Below, piece after piece: positions 24,635-33,090 of a stretch of 41,965 nt of DNA (positions are counted from its first letter, which is position 1; each line of letters opens with the position of its first letter). The DNA lies in NCBI RefSeq assembly GCF_016862375.1, contig NZ_BOMV01000033.1, forward strand, positions 1 to 41,965. Reading direction: 5' to 3'. The translations under genes were made by a program, and so were the position numbers. A model generated the notes under the pieces. That model had not been told where the DNA came from. It was given only the letters and a program-made list of their open reading frames with translations, and made no database searches. Source of the stretch: Paractinoplanes rishiriensis. Its GTDB lineage: Bacteria; Actinomycetota; Actinomycetes; Mycobacteriales; Micromonosporaceae.

Positions 24635-24883
24635 ATCCTACTGATCCGGTGGCGGTGCTCGAAGGGCGGTCCCGGCAGCCGAAAGTTCCAGGAACGGCTC
24701 CGCGGTTATCGCACGCCTATCTCGTTGGTCGTCGCGCGCGTGATTACAAAAGACCAGGTCAGAGCTAATATTTACGTACTTGAATTGTCGTAACTTCTGC
24801 GTAATCTCGGTACTCACATCGATCCTTTGGGTCGGCTGCCCACGCGGCTGCCGTCGAATCTCCCCGTTCCGAAGGAGCCGTAC
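24635..24883. other. AT-richer intergenic region between TIR-NACHT and CE15 genes
   Basis: No gene is supported here. The stretch from about 24735 to 24810 is notably AT-rich for this genome and contains GTGATTACAAAAGACC and GCTAATATTTACG. It must contain the divergent promoters of the two neighbouring genes. Confidence 0.6.
24780..24807 (+). promoter_or_regulatory. Candidate sigma-70-type promoter for the CE15 esterase
   Basis: TTGAAT (24780-24785) and TAATCT (24802-24807) are separated by 16 bases and resemble housekeeping -35 and -10 boxes. They lie about 75 bases upstream of the esterase GTG in the AT-rich gap. No start site has been mapped. Confidence 0.4.
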
Positions 24884-26116
24884 GTGAAAACCAGCTTCAG
24901 CATCCGCTCGACCGTCGCCAGCCTGGCGGTGGCCGCGCTGGCAGCTACCGGCATGGTGATGGCCTCCAGCGCCGGCGCCGCCCTCGCGGCCGTCGAGGAC
25001 GAGGGCGCCGACTGCCCGGTGGCCGCCTCCGGCACCGTCAGCAATCCGCAACTACCGGACCCGTTCACCCGGCTGGACGGCAGCCGGATCGCCAGCCGGA
25101 GCGACTGGCGGTGCCGGCGCGCCGAGATCCGCGAGATGGCCGAGCGGCACGTGTACGGGCAGAAGCCCGCCCGGCCGGCCGGCGTCACCGGGACCGTGTC
25201 CGGCTCCAGCATCACCGTGAACGTGTCGGACCAGGGGCGCAGCGCCAGTTTCTCGGCGAGCGTGCAACTGCCCACCACCGGGTCGGCGCCCTATCCGGCG
25301 GTCGTCGTGGTCGGCGGGTTCGGGGCCGACACCGCCACCATCCGCAGTTCCGGTGCGGCCGTGATCAGCTACGACCCGCTCGCGGTCGGCCGGGAGGGCA
25401 CGCCGCGCGGCAACAAGCAGGGCGCGTTCTACAACCTCTACGGCGCCACCAGCAGCACCGGCATCCTGATGGCCTGGGCCTGGGGTGTCAGCCGGATCAT
25501 CGACGTCGTCGAGCAGTCCGGCGGCAGCGTGCTGCGGGCTGACGTCGGTGTCACCGGCTGTTCCCGGTACGGCAAGGGCGCCTTCACGGCCGGCGTGTTC
25601 GACCAGCGGATCGCCCTGACCATGCCGATCGAGTCGGGCACCGGCGGGGCGCCGATCTTCCGCGGGATAGCGGGTGAATCCGGGTCGCAGCCGCTGAGCA
25701 GCGCCTACGGCGAGCAGCCGTGGCTGGGTGACGCGTTCGGGTCGTTCACCGGCAACCCGAACAGTCTGCCGGTGGACACCCACGAGATGGTCGCCATGGT
25801 GGCGCCGCGCGGGCTGTTCATCATGGAAAACCCGCACATCGACTGGCTGGCGGCCCGGTCCGGCAGCGTGGCGGCGCTCGGCGGGGCCGAGGTGTACAAG
25901 GCACTCGGTGCCGGCGACAACATCACGTACTGGTCGGACGTGTCGGACGGCACGCACTGCGCCAGCCGCACCGAATGGCGGGCGCCGCTGCAGCAGCACA
26001 TTCAGAAGTTCCTGCTCAAGACCGGGAACGCGGCCGGCACGTTCCGGATCTCCAGCCGGAAGGCCGGCAACCTGGCGCAGTGGCGTACCTGGCCGACCCC
26101 GACGCTGAGCGACTGA
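24884..26116 (+). CDS. Secreted glucuronoyl esterase (carbohydrate esterase family 15)
   Basis: This is a 410-residue secreted enzyme of family CE15, which cuts the ester between glucuronic acid on xylan and lignin alcohols. A Sec signal peptide covers about residues 1-36 (ASLAVAALAATGMVMASS). The CE15 signature GCSRYGKG places the nucleophile Ser227. The acid is probably Glu250 (PIESGTGG) and the base His358 (SDGTHCA). YDPLAVGREGTPRGNKQG and MVAPRGLFIMENPH are also typical. The GTG start follows AAGGAG by six bases. There is no carbohydrate-binding module on this protein, but the next gene carries a CBM2. The 30-base gap suggests one operon. Confidence 0.92.
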   Translation: MKTSFSIRSTVASLAVAALAATGMVMASSAGAALAAVEDEGADCPVAASGTVSNPQLPDPFTRLDGSRIASRSDWRCRRAEIREMAERHVYGQKPARPAGVTGTVSGSSITVNVSDQGRSASFSASVQLPTTGSAPYPAVVVVGGFGADTATIRSSGAAVISYDPLAVGREGTPRGNKQGAFYNLYGATSSTGILMAWAWGVSRIIDVVEQSGGSVLRADVGVTGCSRYGKGAFTAGVFDQRIALTMPIESGTGGAPIFRGIAGESGSQPLSSAYGEQPWLGDAFGSFTGNPNSLPVDTHEMVAMVAPRGLFIMENPHIDWLAARSGSVAALGGAEVYKALGAGDNITYWSDVSDGTHCASRTEWRAPLQQHIQKFLLKTGNAAGTFRISSRKAGNLAQWRTWPTPTLSD

Positions 26117-26146
26117 CTCCCCGCACCGCCCCTTGGAGGGATCCCC

Positions 26147-27877
26147 ATGCGTACCAGATCACTGGCGGCACTGGCCGCCACCGCCGCCCTCGGCGCGGCC
26201 GGCATCGTCGCGGCGCTACCGGCGTCGGCCGCGGCCGGCTGCGACGTCAAATACACGGTCGCGTCGCAGTGGAACAACGGCTTCACCGCGAACGTGAACC
26301 TGACCAACCTCGGTGACCCGGTGACGTCCTGGACCCTGACCTGGTCGTTCGCCAACGGGCAACAGATCACCCAGGCCTGGAACGCGTCGGCGTCGCAGAG
26401 CGGCGGCCAGGTCACCGCCCGGGGCGCCGGTCACAACGCGTCCCTCGGCACGGGCGCGTCCACGTCGTTCGGCTTCAATGGATCGTGGGTCGGCACAAAC
26501 TCGGTGCCCGCCGGCTTCGCGTTGAACGGGACGGCCTGCACGGGCGCCCCCTCGGCCACAACGCCGCCGACCACCCCGCCGACCACCCCGCCGACCACCC
26601 CGCCGAACACCGGCCCGACAACCTCGCCGCCGACCGGTAGCCCGGAGTGGGGCCGGGGGCTGCCGCCCGCCGGCGCGGTGCACAGCCGGGCGTACCACAT
26701 CATCATGGCGGACGGCACCGGCTACACCCCGCGGGCGAACGAGTGCTCGCGCGAGATCCACATGCGGTACTGGACCTACGGCCCGGACGGCAAGGTCTAC
26801 CCGACCTGGCACCCGGCGCGCGACCCGAGCGGCTGCGCGTTCGGCCACGAGCACGGCGACGACCCGCGTACCTCTGATCTGTTCGCCACCGCCGGCTGGC
26901 CCGCGTTCGGCTACACCAGCGAGGTCATGCTCGGCAACCTGCCCGAGTCCAGTCACCGGCACGAGGACCACGTGGGCCACAAGGTGCTGGCGGTGAACAA
27001 CTCAAACGTAATCCAGGGCGACAACGGCACCAGCTTCTTCCCGCCGTCCGGCCCCACGATCGCCACCTGCGACGTCCTGCTCAAGTTCCACCAGGGCACC
27101 CATTCGCCGGACGCGTTCAGCAACAACGTCCACGAGTTGCTGTTCAACCAGCGCTGCGTCGCCACCAACGGCGGCCAGGTCACCGAGGCCCGCTACAACG
27201 CGATGATCCCGCTGGGCCGGGCCGGCGGCTTCAGCCCGAGCGAGTGCCCCGGTTTCGGCGGCCAGTTCATCAACGTCACCCCCGCGGTGCCGGCCGACTC
27301 CCCGTCCGACAACCGCTCGCTGGGCCGCCTGATCACCGAGCCGGGTTGCATTCAAGCAATTCGGGAGGGCCGTACGCACAACGACCCGCTCTATCCCAAC
27401 CCGGTGCCGTTCACCGTCTCCGACATGGACGACTTCTGGTTCTCCGACGTGTCGGTGACGGGCTCGGGTCTCAACTTCCGCATCGCGCCCCTGTTCTACG
27501 TCGTCAACCCGTCCCGCTACTACGACCCGGCCAAACCGAACCGCCTGGGCCGGATCATCGACCTGTGCTACACCGACCTGCGCGGCGGCAGCTATTGCGA
27601 CCAGGTCCGCAACTCCGGCCAGCAGATAGCCTGGGACGACCCGCGCTCCCCGTTCAAGGGCACGCTGCGCGAGTTCCGCCCCGGCACCTTCGCGGTCCAG
27701 AACTCCGGCCCCACCACGGTCTACACCGACGCCTATGGCCGCAACGCGTCCACCACCCCGTTCGCCGGCTCCATCCAGCAGTATTTCGCCGGTTCCAGCT
27801 CCACCACGATGTACGTCCGGGGCTCCACGAAGGACTACGGCAGCAACTCGGCCGACGCCATTCACGCCCCGAACTGA
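26147..27877 (+). CDS. Secreted CBM2 protein with unrecognised His-rich C-terminal domain
   Basis: This 576-residue secreted protein has a signal peptide ending ASAAA (about 30), then a family 2 cellulose/xylan-binding module (31-131) bounded by Cys32 and Cys131 with surface aromatic candidates Trp42, Trp62 and Trp78. A Thr-Pro linker with repeated TTPP follows (about 138-165). The remaining 410 residues form a domain I cannot assign. It has conserved-looking clusters of His and acidic residues (FGHEHGDDPRTSD, SSHRHEDHVGHK), six or more Cys and many aromatic residues, as in a metal-containing extracellular enzyme. It follows the CE15 esterase by 30 bases with GGAGGG before its ATG, so both probably act on plant cell walls. 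The catalytic role is inference. Confidence 0.85.
   Translation: MRTRSLAALAATAALGAAGIVAALPASAAAGCDVKYTVASQWNNGFTANVNLTNLGDPVTSWTLTWSFANGQQITQAWNASASQSGGQVTARGAGHNASLGTGASTSFGFNGSWVGTNSVPAGFALNGTACTGAPSATTPPTTPPTTPPTTPPNTGPTTSPPTGSPEWGRGLPPAGAVHSRAYHIIMADGTGYTPRANECSREIHMRYWTYGPDGKVYPTWHPARDPSGCAFGHEHGDDPRTSDLFATAGWPAFGYTSEVMLGNLPESSHRHEDHVGHKVLAVNNSNVIQGDNGTSFFPPSGPTIATCDVLLKFHQGTHSPDAFSNNVHELLFNQRCVATNGGQVTEARYNAMIPLGRAGGFSPSECPGFGGQFINVTPAVPADSPSDNRSLGRLITEPGCIQAIREGRTHNDPLYPNPVPFTVSDMDDFWFSDVSVTGSGLNFRIAPLFYVVNPSRYYDPAKPNRLGRIIDLCYTDLRGGSYCDQVRNSGQQIAWDDPRSPFKGTLREFRPGTFAVQNSGPTTVYTDAYGRNASTTPFAGSIQQYFAGSSSTTMYVRGSTKDYGSNSADAIHAPN
26571..26607 (+). repeat. Tandem ACCCCGCCGACC repeat in the linker of the CBM2 gene
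   Basis: A 12-base unit ACCCCGCCGACC is repeated about three times and encodes the TTPP linker units. Such repeats can vary in copy number between strains and change linker length. Confidence 0.7.
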
Positions 27878-27890
27878 CCCACCGAGCGCC

Positions 27891-27921
27891 AAGACCCGCG
27901 ACGACCACCGTCGCGGGTCTT
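27891..27921 (+). terminator. Strong hairpin terminator after the CBM2 gene
   Basis: AAGACCCGCGACG (27891-27903) pairs perfectly with CGTCGCGGGTCTT (27909-27921), a 13-bp stem around a 5-base loop ACCAC. It lies 14 bases after the stop codon. The A-rich and T-rich stem ends make it suitable in both directions, and it also faces the convergent small gene ending at 27940. Confidence 0.85.
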
Positions 27922-27939
27922 GCCAAAGCGGGCGAGTCG

Positions 27940-28254
27940 CTACAACGCCGAAGGCGGACTGCTCGTCTCCACGCGCCGGCCCACCTTGCGGATCCGGTTG
28001 ACCATTTCTATATAGCTGTCGACTTGCTTCTTCAGTTCCTTCGGATCGTCCGATGCGTTGTCGAGAAGGTCGCGTGTGCAATCGTAGAAATCCGACTCCT
28101 GCTGACGTAATCCTTGGTACTGCACCAGCACCGGCAGAGCCGCGCCCGCGACGAGGCTCCAACCCACCCGGGCCGTATGCAGTCGCTGGTAGGCGGCTGC
28201 TTTGCTCTTCCAGAACCGAAGCGTGCCCGCCATGCGGGAGTAGTGCTCTGCCAT
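27940..28254 (-). CDS. Small SLATT/DUF4231-like membrane protein
   Basis: From ATG 28254 this encodes 104 residues. The part KSKAAAYQRLHTARVGWSL followed by the hydrophobic segment VAGAALPVLVQY resembles the beginning of SLATT/DUF4231 membrane proteins, which are often found with nucleotide-sensing defence effectors. Only one clear membrane helix is visible where the family usually has two, so it may be short or truncated. The C-terminal half (DDPKELKKQVDSYIEMVNRIRKVGRRV) looks like a helical coiled coil. Codon use is less GC-biased than in its neighbours (GAATCCGAC, TCTATATAG on the opposite strand), which could mean recent acquisition. It ends just beyond the bidirectional terminator. Family assignment is tentative. 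Confidence 0.55.
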   Translation of the reverse strand: MAEHYSRMAGTLRFWKSKAAAYQRLHTARVGWSLVAGAALPVLVQYQGLRQQESDFYDCTRDLLDNASDDPKELKKQVDSYIEMVNRIRKVGRRVETSSPPSAL

Positions 28255-28434
28255 GACCAAATCCGTCGGGACACGAGCCGATCGACCACCCGGTGGTCAG
28301 CAACGGCTGGCTCCACCTGCCGGGCCGGGACAAGCTGAGCACCGCAGCAGACGGTCAAATCTCGCCCGACGAAGGCCGTGACCTGCTCATCCTCGCGATC
28401 GCGCATCGGGTTGCCGCCACCCGGCCGAACTTTT

Positions 28435-29172
28435 TCAGGCCGGGGCCAGCACGCAGAATTCGTTGCCCTCCGGGTCGGCCAGGACGATCCACGGAACGTC
28501 GTCCTGACCCACGTCGGCCGGGGTCGCGCCGAGGGAGCGCAGCCGGGCCACCTCGGTCGCCTGGTCGGTGCCGGCGTACGGAACGACGTCGAGATGGACC
28601 CGGTCCCAGGTGGTCTTCCGGTCGGGGGTGCGGATGAACTCGAGGTACGGGCCGGTGCCCTTCGGCGACCGCAGCCACGCCTGTTCCTCGCCCGCCCCGT
28701 GCACGGTCCAACCCAGAGCTTCGGACCAGAACCGGGCCATCGAGGGCGGGTCCGCGCAGTCGACGACGACCGCGGCGATCGGGCCGGTGTCGCGGTAGAT
28801 CTCGCGAGGCTCCAGCACGCAGAAGACGGTGCCCTCCGGGTCGGCCAGCACCGTCCACGGGACGCCGACCTGGCCCACGTCGGCGGGGGTCGCGCCGAGG
28901 CCGGTCAGGCGTGCGATCAGCTCGGCCTGGTGCGCCGCGGAGGTGGTGGCCAGGTCGATGTGCACACGGTTCTTTCCCGGTGCGACGGACGGCACGGCGA
29001 TGACGTCGACGCAGACCGGAGCGTGCGGGTCGGTCCAGTCGAAGCCCGCGGGTGCCACGCTGGTCGCGCCGCCGGCCGAGCGGACCACCCAGCCGAGCGC
29101 CTCGCCCCAGAACCGGCCGACCGCCGCGTCATCGACGGCCTTCACGTTCACCTGAACCAGTCGCAGCGCCAT
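28435..29172 (-). CDS. Double-domain VOC (glyoxalase/bleomycin-resistance-like) protein
   Basis: This 245-residue protein is a tandem of two Glyoxalase_6-type VOC domains (about 1-120 and 130-245). The halves are clear repeats: each contains FW.EALGW, an RVHIDL or RVHLDV strand, LGATPADVGQ, and a final PW.VLADPEG..FCVL. VOC proteins bind metal or small ligands and act as lyases, dioxygenases, isomerases or drug-binding proteins. No specific substrate can be named. ATG 29172 lies four bases from the stop of the upstream methyltransferase gene (29177), so the two genes are one operon. Confidence 0.9.
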   Translation of the reverse strand: MALRLVQVNVKAVDDAAVGRFWGEALGWVVRSAGGATSVAPAGFDWTDPHAPVCVDVIAVPSVAPGKNRVHIDLATTSAAHQAELIARLTGLGATPADVGQVGVPWTVLADPEGTVFCVLEPREIYRDTGPIAAVVVDCADPPSMARFWSEALGWTVHGAGEEQAWLRSPKGTGPYLEFIRTPDRKTTWDRVHLDVVPYAGTDQATEVARLRSLGATPADVGQDDVPWIVLADPEGNEFCVLAPA

Positions 29173-29176
29173 GCCG

Positions 29177-29791
29177 TTACCCTAGGCGTCGCGCGCACAC
29201 CACCGCGTCGACGCCGCTCCCGGCCGCCGCGCGTGGGCGCTCCTCGGCCACCAGGATCTCCCACTCGTGCGGATCCAGGGCGCCGGTCGCGTCCTCGACG
29301 GAAACCTGGACCTGCGCCGCCGCGGCGGTTTCCCGGCCGGTCGCCGGGTCGATCGGGCGGTGGCCGACCAGCAGCAGGGTGCCCCGGGGGGCGACACCGG
29401 CCGCCAGCCGCCGGACCATCTCCCGGACCGGGCCGGCCACGTGCACGTACAGGCAAACCACCAGGTCGAAACGGCCCGGCGGCGGCTCCCAGACGCCGAG
29501 GTCACCCCGCACCCAGTCGATCCGGTCGGCGAGGCCGGCCGATTCCGCCGCGGAGCGGGCGTGCTCCAACGCGGTCTCGGCGAAGTCGACCGCCGTCACC
29601 CGCCAGCCGCCCGCGGCCAGCCAGAGCGACTCGGCGCCGTGCCCGCAGCCCGCGTCCAGCGCCCGGCCGGCGGGCAGGTCACCGGCCGCGGCGACCAGGT
29701 GTGCGCTCGGCGGCCGCCGGTCCACGTCCGGGTGGTCGCGCAGTGCCTGCGCCCAGCGCTGCTCCCAGGCGTCACGATCGAAAGCGGTCAC
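29177..29791 (-). CDS. Class I SAM-dependent methyltransferase
   Basis: This 204-residue protein has the Rossmann-like methyltransferase fold. Motif I is RALDAGCGHGAESLWLA (about 43-59), the acidic end of strand 2 is VTAVDF (Asp69), and motif II-like FDLVVCLYVHV lies near 110-120. LLLVGHRP follows at motif III. The pattern is that of small Tehb/UbiE-like enzymes methylating small molecules. The substrate is unknown. It is followed almost directly by the double-VOC gene, with which it is probably co-transcribed. The upstream region contains no obvious partner. Confidence 0.88.
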   Translation of the reverse strand: MTAFDRDAWEQRWAQALRDHPDVDRRPPSAHLVAAAGDLPAGRALDAGCGHGAESLWLAAGGWRVTAVDFAETALEHARSAAESAGLADRIDWVRGDLGVWEPPPGRFDLVVCLYVHVAGPVREMVRRLAAGVAPRGTLLLVGHRPIDPATGRETAAAAQVQVSVEDATGALDPHEWEILVAEERPRAAAGSGVDAVVCARRLG

Positions 29792-30150
29792 GCCGGCAGT
29801 CTCTCCCGCTCACCGGCGATCGGCACGACCTTTTGCCAGAACGGCAACGATCCGCAACGATGACCTGAGCGCGTCGGCCGCCGCCAGCCCTGCGCATCGC
29901 CGCCCGCTCCTCGGGTGGCCGCGGCCCCGAGTGGATTACCGGGATCTCGGTCAGGAGGCGCCGCTCGGACTTCGGGATGCGGTCGGCGACCAGGCCCGGA
30001 TCGGTCGCCGCGCATCACGAACGCTTCCGCTTCCTTTTCCGGTACGGGTGCCAGCCCAGTCGCCGGGGCCGCCGGTCGTCCATCCGGCCGCGTGCAGCGC
30101 CCGCTCCGCGTCGCGGTGATCGGACCGTGACCCGAGCGTGGGCGTCGTGC
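29792..30150. other. Gap with no intact gene; possible gene debris
   Basis: No gene with a good start is visible. On the minus strand, protein-like fragments appear in different frames, for example RDAERALHAAGWTTGGPGDWA near 30055-30115 and DPGLVADRIPKSERRLLTEI near 29950-30008. This is what a decayed gene with frameshifts would look like, but I cannot name a parent family. Confidence 0.35.
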
Positions 30151-30234
30151 TCAAGCCGAGCCGGCCGCGTGCCAGACGACGAGGATCGCCACCGTCGCGA
30201 CGAGGGCGAATGCCACCCGGATGGCGATACGCAT
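30151..30234 (-). CDS. 27-residue single-helix membrane peptide
   Basis: ATG 30234 follows a near-perfect ribosome binding site (AAGGAGG, 30239-30245, four bases before the start) and opens a 27-codon frame: MRIAIRVAFALVATVAILVV and a short tail WHAAGSA. The peptide is one hydrophobic helix after two basic residues, so it should insert in the membrane. No homologue is known to me. It could be a small regulator of a membrane protein, the 5' end of a decayed gene in the debris downstream, or a type I toxin-like peptide; no antisense RNA is evident. Confidence 0.5.
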   Translation of the reverse strand: MRIAIRVAFALVATVAILVVWHAAGSA

Positions 30235-30295
30235 CGGACCTCCTTCGTGGATACCGCCGAGAGTACTGGTCAGCGCCCATGCCCGGTGACGGTCG

Positions 30296-30637
30296 TTACA
30301 CCGGGCCGGCCGGGGTGCGGGTCACAAAGGGTTCTTCGTGATGGAGATCAACGGGCTCCGCAAGACCTGTCGGTCCGTGGTTGCGGTGGACGGCGTCGAC
30401 CTGCGGGTGCTGGAGCGGCCGGACGCCGGGACCATCACGGTGGTGGGGGGCGATGACCTCGTTGCCGCGGCGGCGACTGCGGCTGGTCATGCAGGACGGC
30501 AAGGTGGTCGAGTCGGGGCCGGTCACCGGGTTGCTGCACCGCCTGCTGCCGATCGACGGGCCGGAGGCGCTGGCCGGGTCGACCGTCGTGGACGTGGGCG
30601 CCGATGCCACCAGCACGAGCAGGATCAGTTTCTGCAC
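30296..30637 (-). pseudogene. Orphan 5' end of a deleted gene after the monooxygenases
   Basis: GTG 30637 has an excellent ribosome binding site (AGGAGG at 30642-30647, overlapping the stop of the monooxygenase reading). The first residues, MQKLILLVLVASAPTSTTVD, look like a signal sequence. Beyond about 25 residues the frame is antisense to the ABC ATPase remnant and shows no protein character. I read it as the surviving start of a secreted substrate-binding protein whose body was lost by deletion. Confidence 0.35.
30341..30565 (+). pseudogene. Remnant of an ABC transporter ATPase
   Basis: The ATG at 30341 begins MEINGLRKTCRSVVAVDGVD, the classical start of an amino-acid-type ABC ATPase. The reading then jumps straight to LERPDAGTITV, which belongs after the Walker A helix, so the P-loop itself is missing. 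After a frame change the C-terminal block LVMQDGKVVESGPV appears (about 30488-30530). Signature, Walker B and most of the domain are gone. It is therefore an internally deleted, frameshifted pseudogene, oriented against the monooxygenase operon. Confidence 0.7.
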
Positions 30638-30645
30638 GGGTCCTC

Positions 30646-31988
30646 CTAGGGAGACGTCAGGGGCGCGAGACCGAGGTGGTGGCGCAAAGTAGGCCCGGAG
30701 TATTCGGTGCGGAAGACGCCGCGTTCTTGGAGCAGCGGCACCACCGTGTCGGCGAACTCGTCGAGGCCGCCGGGCGTCACGTGCGGGACCAGGATGAAAC
30801 CGTCGGCGGCGTCGCGCTGCACCAGGTCGTCGAGGTGGCCGCGACGGTCGCGGGGGAGCCGACGAAGGTCTGCCGGCCGGTAACCTCGATGATCAGCTCG
30901 CGGATGGACAGGTTGCCCTCCTGGGCGCGGGCTCGCCACTCCCGGGCCGTGGCGAGCGGATCCCGGTACATCCGGACGCTGGCCCGGCCCCGGCTGATGT
31001 GGTTCTCCGACACGTCCGGATCAATCGACGGCAGCGGGCCGTCCGGGTCGTAGCCGCTCAGGTCCCGGTTCCACAGCTGCTCCAGGAACTTGATCGCGGT
31101 CTGCCCGCTGACCTGCTGGCGGCGCACCTCGGCGGCCCGATCCCGGGCCTCCGCGTCGGTCGCGCCGAGCACGAAAGTGGCGGCTGGGAGCACCAACAGC
31201 TGGTCACGACTTCGGCCGTACGTGGAAAGGCGGCGCTTCACGTCGGCGTAGAACCGCTGCCCGGCCTCCAGCGTGCCGTGCCGGCTGAAGATCGCGTCGG
31301 CGGTGGCGGCGGCGAACTCGCGGCCCGCGTCCGAGTCGCCGGCCTGCAGGATCACCGGGCGGCCCTGCGGGCTGCGCGGCACGTTGAACCGGCCGGCGAT
31401 GTCGAAGTGCTCGTCGGCGTGCTGGAACGCGCCGGCCTGCGGGTCGGACAAGAACACGCCGGAGTCCGGGTCGGCGGCCACCGCGCCGGCCGGCCACGAG
31501 TCGAACAGCGTCCGCGCGGCGGCCAGGAACTGCTGCGCCCGGCTGTACCGGTCCGACTCGGCCAGGAAGCCGCCGCGCCGGAAGTTCTCACCGGTGAACG
31601 CGTCCCACGAGGTCACCACGTTCCACCCGGCCCGGCCGCCGGACAGGTGGTCGAGGCTGGCGAACTGGCGGGCCACCTCGTACGGCTCATTGAAGGTGGA
31701 GTTGATCGTCCCGGCCAGCCCGAGGTGCTCGGTGACCGCGGCCAGGGCGGACAGCACCGTGAACGTATCCGGCCGGCCGACCACGTCCAGGTCGTAGATC
31801 TGCCCGCCCTGCTCGCGCAGCCGCAGGCCCTCGGCCAGGAAGAAGAAGTCGAACTTGGCCCGCTCAGCGGTCTGCGCCAGCTTGACGAACGAGGCGAACT
31901 CGATGTGGCTGCCCGACCCGGGGTCGCTCCACACGGTGGTGTTGTTGACCCCGGGGAAGTGGGCGGCGAGGTGGATCTGCTTAGGCAA
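30646..31988 (-). pseudogene. NtaA/SnaA-type FMN-dependent monooxygenase, frameshifted near the 3' end
   Basis: This is a flavin-dependent monooxygenase of the NtaA/SnaA/DszA luciferase-like family, which oxidises sulfur compounds, chelators or similar substrates with reduced FMN from a partner reductase. It starts at TTG 31988 after AAGGAG and overlaps the upstream gene by eight bases. Family blocks are TINSTFNEPYEVARQFASLD, GRAGWNVVTSWD, FRRGGFL and PVILQAGDSDAGREFAA. After [10 protein letters not shown] the frame ends in [11 protein letters not shown]. The true continuation [20 protein letters not shown] and [10 protein letters not shown] lies in the next frame, down to the TAG at 30646. 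Restoring one C at about 30836-30840 would give about 448 residues. It is either a real mutation or an assembly error. Confidence 0.85.
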
Positions 31989-33090
31989 CGACGGCTCCTT
32001 CCGCGTACCGGTTGGCGGGCCGGGGCAGGCCGAGCAGCCCGCGCAGGGTCACCGCCTCGTACTCGCGGCGGAACACGCCGCGGGCCTGCAGCTCGGGCAC
32101 CAGGCCGCCGGTGATGGCGTCCAGGTCGGCGGGCAGCCGGCCGGGACGCAGCCGGAACCCGGTCAGCCCGGCCTCGTGCCACTCGAGCAGCAGGCGGGCC
32201 AGCTGCGCCGGGGTGCCGGTGAAGACCGCGGCGTCCGAGGTGTACTGGGCGCCGTCCAGCCGGTCGAGCCGGTCCTTGGTGGCCCGCGCCGCGTCCTCGG
32301 TCTCCGCCAGGAACACCACCAGGTCGGCGAACCGGTGCGGCAGCGACCCGACCCGGTCAGTCAGTTGCCGGGCGTGGTCGGCGTTGCCCGGGGTGAGGTA
32401 GACGAGATCGGCGAAGGCGCACGGCATCCCGGTTTCTGCCAGCGCGGTGACCAGGGGCTGGCCCTGCGGCGGACGCGGCGTGATGGACGGGCCCTTGACG
32501 CTGAACCACCGCCCGTCGAACTCGATGTAGTGCAGCTTCTCCCGGTCGATGAACCGGCCGGTCGCGGCGTCCCGGATCTCGGCGTCGTCCTCCCAGCTGT
32601 CCCAGAGCCGCCGCACCACCTCGACGTAGTCGGCCGCCTCGTCGAACGCGTCCGGGATGCTCGGCACCGCGCGGCGGCCGAAGTGCGCGGCCTCCTCGGC
32701 GAGCCCGGAGACCTGCACCCGCCAACCGGCCCGGCCGGTGCTCACGTAATCGAGGGTGGCCAGCGCCTTCGCGATGTGGAACGGCTCGGTGTGCGTCACC
32801 GTAGCGGTCGGCACCAGGCCGATCCGCGACGTGGCGGGCGCGATCCGGGCGGCGATCAGCACCGCGTCGAGCCGGCCGGCCACCCGGTCGGCCCGGTCGG
32901 TCTGCACGCCGAGCGCGTCCTCGATGGTCACGAAGTCCAGCCGGCCGGCCTCGGCGGTGCGCACCAGATCGGCCCAGTAACGCGCGGTGAACAGCTCGGC
33001 CGGGCGGGCGGACGGCTCCCGCCAGGCGGCCGGGTGCCAGCCGGCGCCGTCCAGCGCGACGGCCAGGTGCAGGGGTCGGGTGGGTGCCAT
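31981..33090 (-). CDS. Luciferase-like FMN-dependent monooxygenase
   Basis: This 369-residue LLM-class flavin-dependent monooxygenase is related to NtaA/DszA proteins (ALATLDYVSTGRAGWRVQVS; RLWDSWEDDAEIRD; FSVKGPSITPRPPQGQPLVT). It should act in the cytoplasm with FMNH2 and oxygen; a reductase is not in the window. ATG 33090 was preferred over an upstream in-frame start because the beta strand PLHLAVALDGAGWHP begins right after it. Its TAA overlaps the TTG of the next gene, so the pair is translated together. In related loci such pairs use sulfur- or nitrogen-containing organics brought in by an ABC transporter, of which only fragments remain here. Confidence 0.88.
   Translation of the reverse strand: MAPTRPLHLAVALDGAGWHPAAWREPSARPAELFTARYWADLVRTAEAGRLDFVTIEDALGVQTDRADRVAGRLDAVLIAARIAPATSRIGLVPTATVTHTEPFHIAKALATLDYVSTGRAGWRVQVSGLAEEAAHFGRRAVPSIPDAFDEAADYVEVVRRLWDSWEDDAEIRDAATGRFIDREKLHYIEFDGRWFSVKGPSITPRPPQGQPLVTALAETGMPCAFADLVYLTPGNADHARQLTDRVGSLPHRFADLVVFLAETEDAARATKDRLDRLDGAQYTSDAAVFTGTPAQLARLLLEWHEAGLTGFRLRPGRLPADLDAITGGLVPELQARGVFRREYEAVTLRGLLGLPRPANRYAEGAVVA

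Noticed and set aside
28261..28434. Plus-strand frame reading HPVVSNGWLHLPGRDKLSTA and following residues
   Set aside because: It looks somewhat protein-like but has no good start, runs into the antisense of the VOC gene, and I recognise no family.
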